Counted from the first letter of the stretch, positions 12,901 through 25,161 are shown. The stretch: 64,000 bases of DNA from Amphibalanus amphitrite (GCF_019059575.1 NW_024881562.1:1054001-1118000), one strand, 5' to 3'. Program-made: numbers and translations. Notes: generated by a model not told the origin, from the letters alone.

Positions 12901-13618
12901 CACTACCAAGTTTTAGGAAATCGGCTGCTGATGGTGAATCAATACCACCACCATCGGCTCATAAAATCTGACCCTTTTACAGTAATCTACATTGTTTTGC
13001 GTTCACCTTCCCCTCCACCTTTTGTCCACCCCTTCCCCTTGGCCAGAGTTACAGGCCTTTCGCACCACCACCGCCGACCTATCTTCCCCGTCCCACTGCC
13101 CACAGAGGTGCAGTCGTCCTGCGATCTTCCGGTTCTGGTCGGTTCCGGTGTCACGGCCGATAACGTGGCTTCGTTCGCCGCGGCACACGGTCTCATCGTG
13201 GGCTCCGAGTTTAAAGAGGGCGGCAGGTGAGAAAGAAAGAGAGTGAGAGCTGCAGGGAGAGCGGGGAGAGAGAGGGAGGACACGGGATGGGGCAGGCACA
13301 TTAAGACAGAGGTGCAGAGTGTATTGAAATGACCCGGGCAGGAGCCAATAGGAGACATGCAGAGAGCGGTGAATTTAACGAGCCACGTCGTGGTATCGCC
13401 CGCTGTCACATGCTGACCTTCATGAACACAGTTCCTCACTGACCTGACTACCTACGACCCCTCACTGTCCTGACGTCGGCTCCACATTGACCTAACCACC
13501 TCTTGGACGCGGTCCCTCACTGATCTGACCTTGCCCATCTACCAGGTGGGACGCCGAGCTCTCTGAAGAACGCATCAGACGCTTCATGGACGCAGTGAGC
13601 GCCGTCAGAGAGCGCTGA
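6903..13618 (+). CDS. BtpA family protein (TIM-barrel, F13E9.13-like)
   Basis: Seven exons: 6903-6978, 8033-8115, 10238-10378, 10667-10866, 11555-11682, 13106-13226 and 13546-13618. Together they give 822 nt (273 residues plus stop) with all phases consistent. Family landmarks in order: VIGMVHVQALPG at the N-terminus, NMHDLPY, GVQVLAAGNHQALAVA, FIRAECFVYSHVADEG, ADDVSVWCDVKKKHSSHA, SDGVIVTGGSTGEPANP, PVLVGSGVTADNVASF and GLIVGSEFKEGG. The length equals that of the nematode protein F13E9.13 (about 275), the animal member I know. The cyanobacterial founder, BtpA, is tied to photosystem I stability; the animal function is unknown to me. The introns are full of transposon sequence, including a 1.2-kb TTAA element in intron 2. 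The gene shares its upstream region with CFAP100. Confidence 0.93.
7322..8014. repeat. GACTCC-type repeat element with inverted ends
   Basis: The ends TTAGGGCTGCGGAGTC (left) and GCCGCAGTCCTAA (right) are inverted copies, and runs of degenerate GACTCTGACTCC fill both flanks. A second MITE (7705-7872) sits inside. The element stops about 20 bp before the acceptor of BtpA-gene exon 8033-8115. Confidence 0.55.
7705..7872. mobile_element. MITE, GGGCCCTGTTTCAC family, copy 1
   Basis: The inverted ends are GGCGGTGTTTCACGG and CTGAAACAGGGCCC, with the family's conserved centre TTTCCATGGAAAC. Related copies are at about 36182-36495, 44520-44694 and 44926-45087. Confidence 0.7.
8350..9571. mobile_element. 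Non-autonomous piggyBac-like element (TTAA target site)
   Basis: TTAA occurs at both ends (8350-8353 and 9568-9571), followed inward by CCCGTGCGCCACTGGGG on the left and the reverse complement of CCAGCACCCCACTGGGG on the right. TTAA followed by CCC is the usual piggyBac arrangement. A G-run/C-run hairpin (GGGGGGCTATGAATAGCC type) lies just inside each end. The interior is non-coding and rich in AGGTCA half sites (about 8700-8900). It lies in intron 2 of the BtpA-family gene and resembles the element at 36965-37979. Confidence 0.75.
9826..10115. repeat. Degenerate GACTCC minisatellite
   Basis: The sequence is dominated by imperfect CGACTCCGACTC/GACTCTGACTCT units. A GGCAGGGCT/AGCCCTGCC inverted pair bounds its second half. 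It lies in intron 2 of the BtpA-family gene and is related to the repeats at 7322-8014. Confidence 0.65.
10114..10182 (+). repeat. Ghost copy of the acceptor region of BtpA exon 10238-10378
   Basis: GCTGACCACCCCTGTCG followed by CCCACAGAGTGCTGTG parallels GCTGACCACCCCTTTCG and CCCACAGGACGCTGTG at the true acceptor about 75-95 bp downstream. The copy is interrupted and diverged. Confidence 0.6.
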
Positions 13619-15517
13619 GCTGACCTGACCTTGGGGAAAACACTACCTTAACAGGTGAGTACCGGTTGATAGTAGTACAAAAAGGCGAGCGTCAGGTGAG
13701 TATGGAGTGATGAGTATTGGACAGTGATGCTCCATCTCAGCCCACTGACTCACGGATCGGACTGTTCGTTTGGTCTCGAACGGGTCTCTGTTGGGACGAC
13801 CCCGGGAGTTTGGGAGGGGTCTTCCACTGGCCTTGTGTCGCCAACTGGCTTCAAAGTTTCATGTATATATTTGCGGCGCTAATCGTTGACTTTCACATTC
13901 ATTTCCCTTTCGATTCGGAACATGGGCTGGATATCGGCGTGGGTAGATTTCAAAGCAAACTCTGAGGAAGGATTGAGGAAGGGCGTGGCGATAACGATAT
14001 CTGGAGTTGACACATCAGAAACTGACGCGTTATGTAACACCTGCGGATTCAATTTTCGGGAACGACGATGTTGCGATCTCAAAGATGTCCCATTTATCCG
14101 ATGGGGCTAAAGTGAAGTGTCAGAAGCAGCGGAGTTTGCAGCAGCATTCTCGGAAGCCATTTCACTGAGGGGAAATCCCACCGTTCGGTTGGTTCCCGGG
14201 CCGATTATATCACTCGCGGGAGCGTTCCGTCCTTCTGAAGGGACCTGTTATATAATCTGAGCGGCATCTGTCCTGTCTCACACGCGTCGCTGGTCTTTCA
14301 CAGAAAGATGTATTTGATTATTAGCCTGCGGCAGCTCAGGTTGACACGACACTGTGTAACCGCCCGATGGTGAAGGCGGCGGGCCCCCGGACCGGGGCAG
14401 GATGGGCGCCGTTCGCACTCTCTCGGCACCTCTGGTGGCTTTGGCAGTGTTGGAGACAGTCGGGTGGCTGGCGACGCCTGCGCTCCCAAACAACAACCGT
14501 CCGTGCTCGTCATTGTCAGCGCCAGCGGCGACAGGCGACATACGTAACAACCGATGACAGATTCCACCTAGGGCACACTACATACGTCAATATAAGCACA
14601 CTCACGCGCACCAAACGGCACACCTAGTAGCGCTCCCGATAATATGAGAAATCTAACGTCACACACCACACACATATTTGTGGGTTTTCACATGTAATCA
14701 TTTTTACCGTTTTTGTTTTCCTGAGGACGAAGATCCTAAGATAAACACGGACCGCGCGCGGTGCATATCGTCATCTAGTCTACGAGCGGCACTCGGTGGT
14801 GCTGTGAGAGCATTGGCGAGTTATCGGCGGGCCCGCCGCACGCGCGCGGCTTGCCTCCCCTAGCGAACGGCTATCTACGCGTCACCAATGAAAGCCTAGG
14901 TGGTTCTATGCGGAAGATGCGTGGCGGGTGCCCGCGACGGCCCGCCAGTGTCTCATGCGAGGTAGGACTGCGGGCCGCCGCGGGCCGTCCGCGCAGGCGA
15001 CAATAAATAAAGGCGCCCGACCGGCCTGCGTGGCTGCCGGGGCCGGCGGCCGGCGGGCTCCGGTCGGAGGGGTGCGGCTGGTCCGCTACGTCCGCCAGCC
15101 CTCCGCCACCCCTTCCCGTAGGTAGGGTCCGAGCACCGGCGGAGCACCGGGAGCACGCCGTGGACCGCAGAACACCGTCCGTAGAGCACCGGAGCCCGCC
15201 GGCCGGCCCCGGCCAGCACCAGGTCAGGTCAGGTGAGGTGATTCTACGGCGCCGCGCCGGCAGCCGATGACGTCCTACGTCATCAGACTTCACCGCGCGG
15301 TCACCAAACGTCAAAGACGTCATCGACGTCATCTCATCGTCATCGACGCGCACCGGACCTGACGCCAAGCGTCATCCGGTATTGGCGAATGTCCTGCATC
15401 GCCCAGCGGGACATCACGTCCTCTCGCTGGCTCCCTTGGCGTCGTCCAGTCGCGTCCCTCTCAGCGGCACCACGGACCGTCCTCGGTCGCCGTGCCTCCA
15501 TCTAACCGCCTCCGTCA
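13619..15517. other. Intergenic region, no gene recognised
   Basis: This lies between the BtpA-family stop and the TP53INP stop and includes the 3'UTRs of both. No coding exon was recognised. A CRE-like cluster is annotated at 15266-15372. Confidence 0.5.
15266..15372. promoter_or_regulatory. Cluster of CRE-like TGACG/CGTCA motifs
   Basis: Within about 105 bp there are repeated GATGACGTC, TACGTCATC, AGACGTCATCGACGTCATC and TCGTCATCGACG segments, far denser than nearby sequence. bZIP factors of the CREB/ATF type bind TGACGTCA. The position, downstream of TP53INP in its 3'UTR or intergenic, makes a regulatory role uncertain. Confidence 0.35.
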
Positions 15518-18500
15518 TCAGCACTTTCGGTTGTTGTTGGCGCCAGAGTGGCGGGTGGTGTAGTGGTGCTGGCGACGCTGCCGCTGGTTACCGCCGGCGG
15601 CCACGTGACGGGCCAGGTTGGCGCGCTCCAGAGCCGCCGGACGCAGCTGCCGCTGGGCGCTGCGGTTGGCGTGCTGGAACAGAGGACGCACCGGTCAGTC
15701 TCGGGGAACACCGGGTGTCCGAGAGGACTTGGGGTGTGCTGCTGGCAGGGGATCAGAGAGGTTGGGAGGTTTGACAGGGGAGCGTTTACGGCCGGTGTTT
15801 CTACCTCGCTTCAAAGTATCTACATTATGCTACTACCAGTTGGATAGTATCGCAGCGTACTACACGAAAACTGAAGACAGGAAAACAGTATTCACTAACT
15901 AACAGTAATTCAGTTATCAGCTCAATCTCGGCCGTTGGCCAGCCGCCAGAGTGAAATCAGTCCCCTGCTGTGAAGGTCAGCGGTGATGTCAATGTTTTCT
16001 TCAGTTTGACGTCAAGGTCAGTGTGAAGTCAACACTCAGCCTGTGTCAGCAGTCAGTACGGGGTGAGTGATCCCTGCTGAACTGCGCCAAGGGTCAGGTC
16101 TGACCGAGAGGTTATGCTGAATTGCGTCAGTAGGGTTGCTGGCACTGACCTCTAGGGAGGGGGAGGGCAGGGGTGAACATTTGTGCAGTATCGGCAGAGT
16201 GCAGAAATTGCACGCACTTGTCGGTGTCGGCAGCGGGGCAGGGAGCTGTAACTCAGATTGCAGGTTGCTGACAGGACGGAGACGGGTACGAACTCGCTGA
16301 GACAAGCTATCTGACACGCCAACCCTACAGGTCAGCCGGCGCTATCGCCTGTCGCCATTGGGTACAGACTTTACGGTCGTGCCCAACGCTGAGCCCTGGC
16401 ACAAAGACGCTATCTGAGCTCGGTCGGCTTATGGAGTGTCAGCGCGGATACACTGAACTCTGTTTTTAGTGGGCTGTGACGCGCGAACCCGGCGGAGTCA
16501 CTGCGCTCAACAGCGGGTGCGAGCGATGCGTCATTGCGTTGGGAGACGGCGTCTATCGCTGGCGTCGGACAACAGCACCTGTGGGGTCAGTGCCCTCCGT
16601 GTGGCAAACAGTTGCATCAAACCTATCTGGGCGCTCTGCCGAGCTCAGTACACAGCCGACGAACTCGGCGAATCGGTCTGGACTAGTGGCAAATCCCAAA
16701 AGGTCATCTATTTTAGGCCCGTGCATTCGTACTCGCTGGACCACTTTGAGTTGATAAATGTTTGAGTCGGCTCCATGACCGTTTCACGCCGCGCCATGGT
16801 AGTTTGATGAGCGGCCTCACCTTCTGAGCCTGCTGAACTGCCAGCCGCTGCAGCTGAGCGGCCGGCACCGGCTGGCTGGCCGCGTGCGCCGCGCGCCGCG
16901 CCGCCGCCGACGGGCGCGGGACCGGCGCGGCCGCCGGCGGCGACGGCGTCCTGTCGGTAGCGGCGGCGGGCGCGGGCGGCGCCGGCCGTCCGCCGCGCAC
17001 GTACACGGACATGGACGGGTGCTCGATGAGCAGGTTCTCGAGGCTGGAGGCGGGCGGCAGCGGCGCGCGGCCGCCGAAGCAGGCCGGCGGCGTCAGCGTC
17101 CAGTTGTCGTCCACCGTGAGCTGGGAGGTGGGGGTGCTCGGACTGGTGCTGCACGCCGGGGTCACGCCCGGAGTGGCCCCCGGCGTGGCGCCTGGGGACA
17201 CGAGACGGACGTCAGACGGGTCCTAGGTCGCGACGGCAGGGAACAGTGAAGACAGAACATCAGAGTTGCGAGGGCAGGGTGTCAGTAAACATTGGAGCAG
17301 ACAGGGTCAGGGCACACGGTGCATAAAGCGCCAGTCACGTGATCAGTGGCTGATGCGGTCTACGCTGTGTCACCGCTGCTAGCCGCCCGGCCGCTGTAGA
17401 CCGCAGGCGCGGTGCCCCTCCCAACCACTGCACAGTGCGCAGCTCCTGTGCCAGCCGCGGTCGCGTCGCCAGCCAGCGACGCTTTTTGCTTGGTGGTGTG
17501 TTTGGGCCTCGCCGACCATAGCTCAGCTATGACGTTGGGCTGGCAGGCTTCATTGGCTGCTCGAGCTGGAAGTGTGATCCCCAGGCGATCTCACAGGTCT
17601 CTGGGCGAAGCTGGAGAGACGCGGCTGAGTTCTAGCGTCAATAATTCGTGACACAAGATGCTGTGGTCTGAGCTGTTCAGTTAATTGGTAGTGGAGAGGC
17701 AATGCAACGTTCTTTTTGTGATTGGAAACGGGGGTTACTCGCCACTAGAAATTTGACGAACAGCAAAAATATGTAATCGAGTTGTTCGTGATTCGTTCAT
17801 CTGTGTTTTTCAGTTCGGGGTGCCCGACTGTGTCAGTTGGTTTCACAATATGTGTCTGGTTTTGCGCGTTAATCTCTGTGTCAGTGTTCGGAGCGTGCGT
17901 CGCCCTGCGCATCTCAAGGTCAGCAGTGCGGTGCGCCGCGCCAGCCGAGGGCGGCTGCACGAAGCACCCTGTTTGGAGCAGCGCCCGCATCGCAACAGAG
18001 AACTGCCCGGCTCGGTCCGAGTGCCCAACTTTGCCGTGAGTCACTGTCGCACGGCTTTTTGACGGAGGCACGGACGGCGGACGCCGAGCAAGCTCGAGCG
18101 CCAGCTGTGAATAATAGAGGCTAAATGTGGGGCCGACTCCAAATCAGACGCCGTGAAAAGGCAGTCGAGAGAGCGGGCCGGACTGTTGCCAAGACACCGC
18201 GCTGCGCTGCTGGTAAAATGGTTATCCAGTTCTAGCTCTGTTGATTGCCAACGATGGATCGAGTTATCACAATCGCTGCGCTGGCAGGCTGGTGAACTTG
18301 ACCCGGTGACCTTGTGTCTATCTCTACTCCCATCGTATGTTACCGCCGGGACGATCTTAACCCTCTTTTTGCTGCCCCTTTATATCTCATAAGGACTTGC
18401 TCCCTACCCGGTCATGGCCGTTGACCTGCTCTGACCCCGGTCACTGCCCTGCTGTGACCCCGTCCTGACCGCTATCACTACCCAGTACCCACCTTCGGCC

Positions 18501-18637
18501 ACCATGACCCATTCGTCGAGCTCGGGGTCGTCGATGTGCAGCTCGCGACACGGGGTGACGGTCTCGGGCGCAGCGGCCGCCGGCGCCTCCGTTCCCTCGG
18601 AGTTGCCGAACAGGTAGCCGCTCAGGTGTCCCAGCAT
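15518..18637 (-). CDS. TP53INP: Tumor protein p53-inducible nuclear protein (DOR/TP53INP family)
   Basis: Three coding exons in transcript order: 18637-18493, 17191-16821 and 15673-15518. They total 672 nt (223 residues), with phases 1 and 0; human TP53INP2 has 220. The N-terminal exon carries a LIR-type motif in an acidic stretch (LDEWVMV, W-x-x-V), which in the family binds ATG8/LC3. The middle exon has DNWTLTPPACFGG and the family signature NLLIEHPSMSVYV, then a long Ala/Pro-rich linker. The last exon is basic (RSAQRQLRPAALERANLARH), like the C-terminal nuclear/autophagy segment. The family shuttles between nucleus and autophagosomes and acts in autophagy and transcription. The ATG lies 2 bp after a CCCACAG acceptor, so a non-coding first exon must lie upstream; GTGAGT donors near 20025 and 20885 (minus strand) are candidates. 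Confidence 0.93.
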
Positions 18638-19017
18638 CGCTGTGGGACCGGGAGAAATGTCACACAGAAGGTCACACAAACGGTGAGGGAATCTGAAGCA
18701 GAGCTCGAGTATGCGGTTACAAAGTTTGTAAACGGGATGATGGTGACACAAGATACATTAGATGCAACTGAACGAAGACCATGGTGGTAAGATCAAACGA
18801 ATACACGATAAGTGAACGTTATCAATGGGTGCGTATTGATCATAGCCGTGGAGTAGGCATTATTTGATCTTTTTTTACGGAGAAACCGGATGGGGTGGTT
18901 TACCATGCCGCAGTCAGTTATTTATTTTTGTTGCCGTATTGGGCGGGTATATTCTCTTGTTTGTCCTTTTCTGTTCAGTGGAATACCATTTTCCTTTCGA
19001 ATGCGTTAGAGAACGGA

Positions 19018-19205
19018 GCCGAGCAGGTTTTCCAGCCTTTCCAGCGGCCGGCTCTGTAATTTTTATGTGACGGGGACGGGGGAGACGGGCGTCTCTTCCA
19101 GCCTTTCCAAGGTGCTAGGCGGGTTTTCCGGTCTTTCCAGTCTCTGTCTATGACGAAGACGGTCGGCTTTCCAGCCTTTCCACCGCCCGTCTCTGTATAT
19201 GACGG
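19018..19205. repeat. Three degenerate tandem units
   Basis: TTTTCCAGCCTTTCCA-type segments followed by GTCTCTGT...TATGACGG recur about every 60-65 bp. No function is evident. Confidence 0.55.
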
Positions 19206-22200
19206 AAGATGGGTGGCCGAGCGGTCCGTTTATGTTTGTTGGCTGGTGCCCGTCGGCTGATCGTACCGGTATAGCCGCTGAAGCCGGCTGGTATCGTCGC
19301 CATAGCTCGCTGGTATCGCTGCTATAGCGGGTCCCGTATCGCGGCTGTGACTCGCTGGTATCGTTCCCTTGTTATAGCTCCGGCGCTGGACGTTGTGTCA
19401 ACCCAGCGACAGCGCGCACTGCGCACGGTAGCTGGTAGGTACTGACATACGGTAGCGCGTGCTGACGTGCGGTAGCGCATACTTACATACTCTAACGCGT
19501 TCTGCTCAGTGCGCATGGCCGAATGTGGACTCACGCTGGGCATAGCAATAGAGATAGCAATGCCTCCCCCCCCCCCCGACACTATACCCGTTGGGCCTGG
19601 CCTGGCGCCACACCGGGGCTTCACTGGACGACGGCGTCGGTATGTTGTGACGTGTACGGACAGGTTGAGTCGTGTATAGGCGGATACCGAGCGCTGACTG
19701 ATGGTGGGGATTTGTGCAAGTTGTGCAAGATGGCACTCAGGGGGGGGGGGGGGTGATGGGAGGGGGGACTGGCAGGTGGCGTTGGGCGTGCTGCATGAGT
19801 GCAAAACAGGTTTTAAAGGACGACAGCGTGGGTAGGGATTGGGGATTTAGCGTGCGGCTGAGTGGCCAGTCCAGCTCATGACTGAGTAAGTCGGAGCGGT
19901 TGTCCCGCCAGTCGAACCTGGCGACCCTGCGCCGCGGGCCGGCAGGTCCGGTCCCAGCGTCATGGCTGGGACAGTTTCGTTCTCCGCCCGGGGCAGTGTG
20001 CCATGAGCGCAGCGTGCGCACTCACCGCCGCCCCAGCCGTGCGTCCCGCAGAGCCATGCTCACGCGAAGCTGCAGCGGCCGGCTGTCGTGCGGCCCGAAC
20101 TGGTCAGAACCACCGCTGACATCACCGCTAAATTGGGTCGGCCGTCGTACCGGGCCGGCCGGACATCGCGTGCATGGGTCATGCGCGCGTCGCCGAGCGG
20201 CGGCGCTCGCCCCGGCGCAGACTGAACGGCGGCCAATTCAGGCTGCCGTACGAGGCCGTGACGGTTTCATGTCGGTTTGCATTGTGCGGCTAGTCAGACA
20301 GGCTGGATCGTAATTGTCAAGGTCTTCCTCATCAGCCGCTGCAGTCAGACTAAGGCCCGCCCCTCCGCCGGCGCACCGCCCGGGCCCGAGACCCACTGCG
20401 CGCGGCCGCCGCTCCAAAGTCGATCGTCCGCCGCTCCTTGTCCCCCCCCCCCCCCCAGCAGGTAGAGGGGGTGTCAGGGCCGGGCCGATCCTGCGTGCTG
20501 AGGCTCTGTCCCGCTGGCCGCCCGGCTCGCCGACAGTGGGGAGGGGAGGGGCGGGCGGGTTCGGTCCGGTTTGGACCTCCATCACGCGCACAGCTCATGA
20601 CTGGGCTCCGGATAGCGCTGGGGGAGGGGAGGAGGGGGGGGGGCTCCTCGGCGGTCCTGGCCGCGATCACCTGGCGGCTGACGGCGACATCCGCCGCCGG
20701 CAGCGTGTATTGACGTCGGGCGCCGCCGAGTGACGCCCGGCCGGCGTTACACCACCTCTAGCCAGCGGCAGTCGACGGAGCGCGGCAGAGCCTCCCTCCC
20801 TCCCTCCCCCGGTCGATAGACGCGCCGGGCGGGGGCGGGGCGCCCGGTGACCGCCCGGGCGCCGCGGCGCCGCCCGCCGACTCACGTGAGGGAGCCGCCG
20901 GCGACTCTGGGTCATCTAAAGACGGACGGTACGGGGAGATTGAACACACGGTGGGAGGGTGCCCGGCTCAGTGTGTGCCATTGAACGCCGCCCCCGGACG
21001 CGGCACGATGACGTCACAGCGGGCCGGGCGCCGCGGCCGCGCTCAACAGTTTACGGCGCTTTTGTGCAGCCGAGCGGCCGGTGCCAGCTGCGCGGATTGA
21101 GGCGGCCGCAGGGGTTGCCGGGCGGGGAACCGTAACCTCCGGCCGCGGGACGCCGTCCGGGCTGAGTCGCGGCGCCGTCCGGGCGGTATAGCGTCCTGCC
21201 GGCGTGGACAGAGTCACCCCAGGTCGGTTCTGGTTGGAACCGCGATAGGGTGTGAGTTGTGACCCTGACCGGGGCCAGGAGCGGCGTCCGTCGTCCGGCC
21301 GCGGCACCGCTGCTCGGCCGCCGCTCCGCCGCCAGGTGTCGCCGCGTCGGGCGCTGCGGTCTGCCTTTGTTTCCCTGCACAGGCGGCCGAGGAGGCACGC
21401 CCCCAGGTCCTCGGGGCGACCCACTGGCGGACCGGGGCGGGGCGCCGGGCCGCTGCAGGGAGGTGGGGTGGTGGACGGTGGACTGGGTGGGAAGACTGGG
21501 GTGCGTCACTGGATTTGGACCGCAAGCCGGGCTGGCTGTGAGTCATCGCTGACCGCTGGGTGTAGAACCGTTCGGTGTCCACCACCCGCTACAAACCGGG
21601 CGAACTTCAGAAAATAGAAAATAAAATAAAATGTGCTTTGATGCTAGACAAAACGAGTTCATTCCTTCCGACCTCCGACTTGTTGCAGACTTTGTATGGA
21701 CAGTATATGTTTGTATAAACCGTAAACTTTGTGGGTCCAAGTTGGCAGCTAGTACGGACTTCGCTCTTCTGACGTTTCTTCAGGACCGAAAGGTCAGTGT
21801 CATCTTGGCCCGAGGCCGTGCGGTGACGTAATCTGTGGACTGCGGCACATCAGCGTTCTTTGTGGCTCCGGCTGCGACCTGTTGTTGGGTGGAGTGACCT
21901 CCGCGGGGGCAGCGCTGATTGTTCGGCCAAAGGTCGCCGGCTGAATTACTCCGTTATCCAGTGCGATGGGAAGGGCGTGGGTGCGGGAGGACTATAGAGG
22001 TGGGAGGAAAGAGAGTGAGGAGCGGCCAGCCTATGGTGGTTTATCTGGACCGAAATAGGCGGGGTGACCTTCGAGGGGTTAGAGGACAGACTGCCGGAGA
22101 GAGGGCAGTCGGGTGACTGAACGGGGCAGAGCGAGGGGAGCACGGGAGCGGACACTTGTGCTCGCCGTAGCGCGGCTGCGGGTGCCGCCCGCACCCGGTC

Positions 22201-22299
22201 CGTCCCGAGGGCGGAGATCGGCCGGCCTTGACTTTGAGCCTGCCTGCTGCAACCGGCAGCGTCTCTGGCGGCGGCCGCGGCCGGCAGGGCGGGCCGCGG

Positions 22300-22307
22300 T
22301 ATAAATA
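22300..22307 (+). promoter_or_regulatory. Candidate TATA box
   Basis: TATAAATA in a GC-rich setting (GCGGTATAAATACAGG) is the only strong TATA-like sequence in the CpG-rich block. No downstream coding exon on the plus strand was identified, so the transcript it might serve is unknown. Confidence 0.25.
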
Positions 22308-25148
22308 CAGGACGGCTGGCACGCACCTGTGCCGGTGACCCGACCGTCGCTGGCGCCGCCCACCAAGGTCACGGGGAGCGCACCCCGTGCCCGGCCCGTT
22401 CACCCGAAAACAGCCGCTCAGCAGCTCCGGGAGGGTCCTGCCAGCTGCGCCCCGCCGCTGTCCGCTGTCCGCCGCCGCAGCGGCCGGGAACCGCCCACCA
22501 CCGCGCCGCGGCGCCGCGGGCAGGCAGGCGACGCTTTTTTCGGGCTCAAGGCTCCGCTTTTGCGCCGTGTTTTGTGCGTAGTTTTTGTGCGGCGGGATTC
22601 CCGTTTCTTTTGGAGAGTCATGGTTTGTTCAGCTGATCGCTGGTTGCGCCCAGTTTTGGTGCAGACGAACCGAGCTCAGTGTACGAATACAATGTAACTG
22701 ACGCTGACTCGTTTAGACGACCGAGGAAACTTGGTCAGACTAACGGCTAGTCGGTCCGTAAATAGACCGCGCGTATGTGAGCGGGGTGGCACCCCAACCC
22801 TCCGCGACCGTTACGTAACTGATTTTAGAGGACGCCCACGAATGCTGGAAGGCGGAGTGGGCGGGGGGGGGGGGGGGGGTAATGTTGACACAATGGTAAT
22901 GTTACAGTAGACTTCATCACTGGAGTGGTTGGGAAGGATGCTTTGGTTTGAATGGCGATGCATTGTCGGTTGAACCGAAATCGTGCAAGGGATGGAATTG
23001 TGGATAGATACCACTTATTACCTTATATTGCATCTTACTGATACCAGCAATACTACGTCCATTGATTGAATGAATATTGTCGCCTACATACCTAACATGA
23101 GTTGGTATGTAGGATGATTGATGTCGCCAGTGTGTCGTCTTTGTCAGAGCAATCAGTATTTACAGCTAGCTGTCGTCGGCTTTACGCACTATCGATCAAA
23201 GACGTCATTTGCGTAAGTGCAGTGCAACAATGGATCTTCCTAGAGGGGCGGTGGGATCACAAAAAACTATCGACCAATCGCATTGAATTGTAGTCTGCAT
23301 TCATTCACATCAGCTTTCCCCTAAAATGAATGAGTCACTCAAAACATTGCTCTCTGCAGGACGTAAGAACAAAGGAACAGCACAGAAAAGAGCGAGTTTG
23401 AGCCACTGGAGCGCTGGGGATGCGTTCACCAACCTGAAATGTAGATGTGCTGACTAGATGCGCACTTGTTTCTCGTGCGGGATGAGAGTTTTGTTGCAGC
23501 CCGGGTATCACCTTGGATTTCTGTCGCCGAGTGAAAACTGGCCGCTCGCCTCTGTTTACCTCCCCCTCGTGACGTCACGGCCCGCACTACGAAGGCCACG
23601 CTGATTGGACTGAGGCCACCGTAAGCTCCGCCTCCCTGAGGGGCACTCCGCGACGCAGATCGATCTGCGACGCGTTTTTGGCAGCGAGCCAAAACGCAGA
23701 CGCCTTTTCCCATCATCCTTTTTGGAATTTGATATTATAGATCGGGTAAGGGGCACTCCAAAGACTCTGTAGCTCACATGAGAATGACATGGTGTCATTG
23801 GACATCCCGTGAGGCCCGTCGTTCACAGGACTTTGGTATCGACGCGACTGGGAGGCTGCTAGCAATCAGCTGGTCGGACGGGCCCGTTGCGCCAGGGGCG
23901 GGCCGACGGCACGGCGGTGGGGGCGGCAACGGTGCCGTGCCGTCGAGCGCTTTGTGGCCGACGGTACGGGCTTACAATGGAGGTCGCACAGAGGCGCGAC
24001 CAGTGGGATGGGCAGCCGCTGTCACTGCTCGAAGGATCTCGTAGGATTCCGTAATTATATCGCTATCGTTAGCTGTCCCTTGCACCCGATGCACAGTGGG
24101 GATTTTTCCGATCTAGCGCCTATTAATTCAAAAAATATTTTTTGGATTTTTGTTTATTTTTTGTGTCAGTAGGGCTAAGAAATGTCTGAATTTTTCATAT
24201 ATGGCATTGTTTTATCTGTATGTCCACAGCAAAACTAGGAAAAATGCGCCCAAAGTTCACACTCATGCGTGATTACTCAATGGGCTCAGCAAGGCTCGAA
24301 AGTATAGCTCAATTTCATTGTCCTGTCCTGTTGGTTTTGATCTTGCGAGGTCTTAAAGTTGCATATCGTCTGAAAGGCACCTTTATTAGGAATGGAATGG
24401 CAAACAGAAAGTATGCCACAACCTTACTAAGGTCACAAAAATGCCCTTTACAAAAAACCCTTACAGACACCATATTGAAGGAATGGTATTCTAAATAAAT
24501 GTAGGAAATCAACAATGTTCTCCACACTTTTCCACTCCGAAATATATCCTATCGAATTCGCCACTTTCTTCTGCACAAGACAACGCCTAGTTTGGCTGCC
24601 GAAACTTGCCTGAACACGGAATATTCACATTAGAGTATCTTAACACCCCACTCGAGGAGCGCTAGGGCAAACAGCACGATATAGGTATGTTCCGGACATA
24701 GGCGAATAATTTTACTTCGTGATTTATATGATGCATATTTTCTGAGACACATTCATTAGGAATAGGATGACAAGCGTAAATTATACATATCGTAACCTTA
24801 TTAACCATCGCACTTGTGGGGAGGGGGAGGGGGAAGGGGTCGGATAAAACCCCATGGTTTTCCGCAAATTACTCGCGCAAAAAGCGGCCGATCGCGCCGA
24901 AACTTTCGGTACCCCCGAGATCATCAATTTTACATCCAACCTAAAAATTTCATGACTCTGACCCAACTGACCTTTGACCTGTGGCATATTTCTCGAGACC
25001 ATGTTTGGCCGGAATCACGATTCGGCGTATGCCAGCTCACATTATCCGCGGTTTCCAGTCTTTTTGTGGTTTTAAACGTTCAAATATGTGAAATGATGTT
25101 GGTGCCATGCATAATGGTGGGAGTCAAGGTCACGTGAAGGTCAAGTCA

Positions 25149-25161
25149 AGGTCATTGACCT
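25149..25161. promoter_or_regulatory. IR-1 nuclear-receptor site (ecdysone-response-element type)
   Basis: AGGTCA-T-TGACCT is a perfect inverted repeat with one spacer base, matching the EcR/USP consensus RGKTCANTGAMCY. A TCAAGGTCA extended half site overlaps it and another lies about 30 bp upstream. All lie inside the Transib-like element. Function is not shown. Confidence 0.5.

Larger units (their letters stand above)
18638..24086. other. Long non-coding stretch with CpG-rich core
   Basis: About 19.9-22.6 kb is very GC- and CpG-rich with several C or G homopolymer tracts (near 20443 and 22862). It probably includes the 5'UTR exon and promoter of TP53INP (minus). Open frames here are side effects of GC content: none has protein-family features or a consistent splice structure. 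22.7-24.1 kb holds nothing recognisable. Confidence 0.5.

Noticed and set aside
15003..15011. AATAAATAAA on the plus strand as a poly(A) signal
   Set aside because: It lies 1.4 kb past the BtpA-gene stop and on the wrong strand for TP53INP; no gene to assign it to.
19900..22700. Many 100-160-codon open frames on both strands
   Set aside because: They come from CpG-rich composition; no family motifs, low-complexity Arg/Pro/Gly content and no consistent exon structure.
24220..24498. 92-codon frame inside the Transib-like element as a transposase remnant
   Set aside because: No RAG1/Transib core motif is visible; too short to support.
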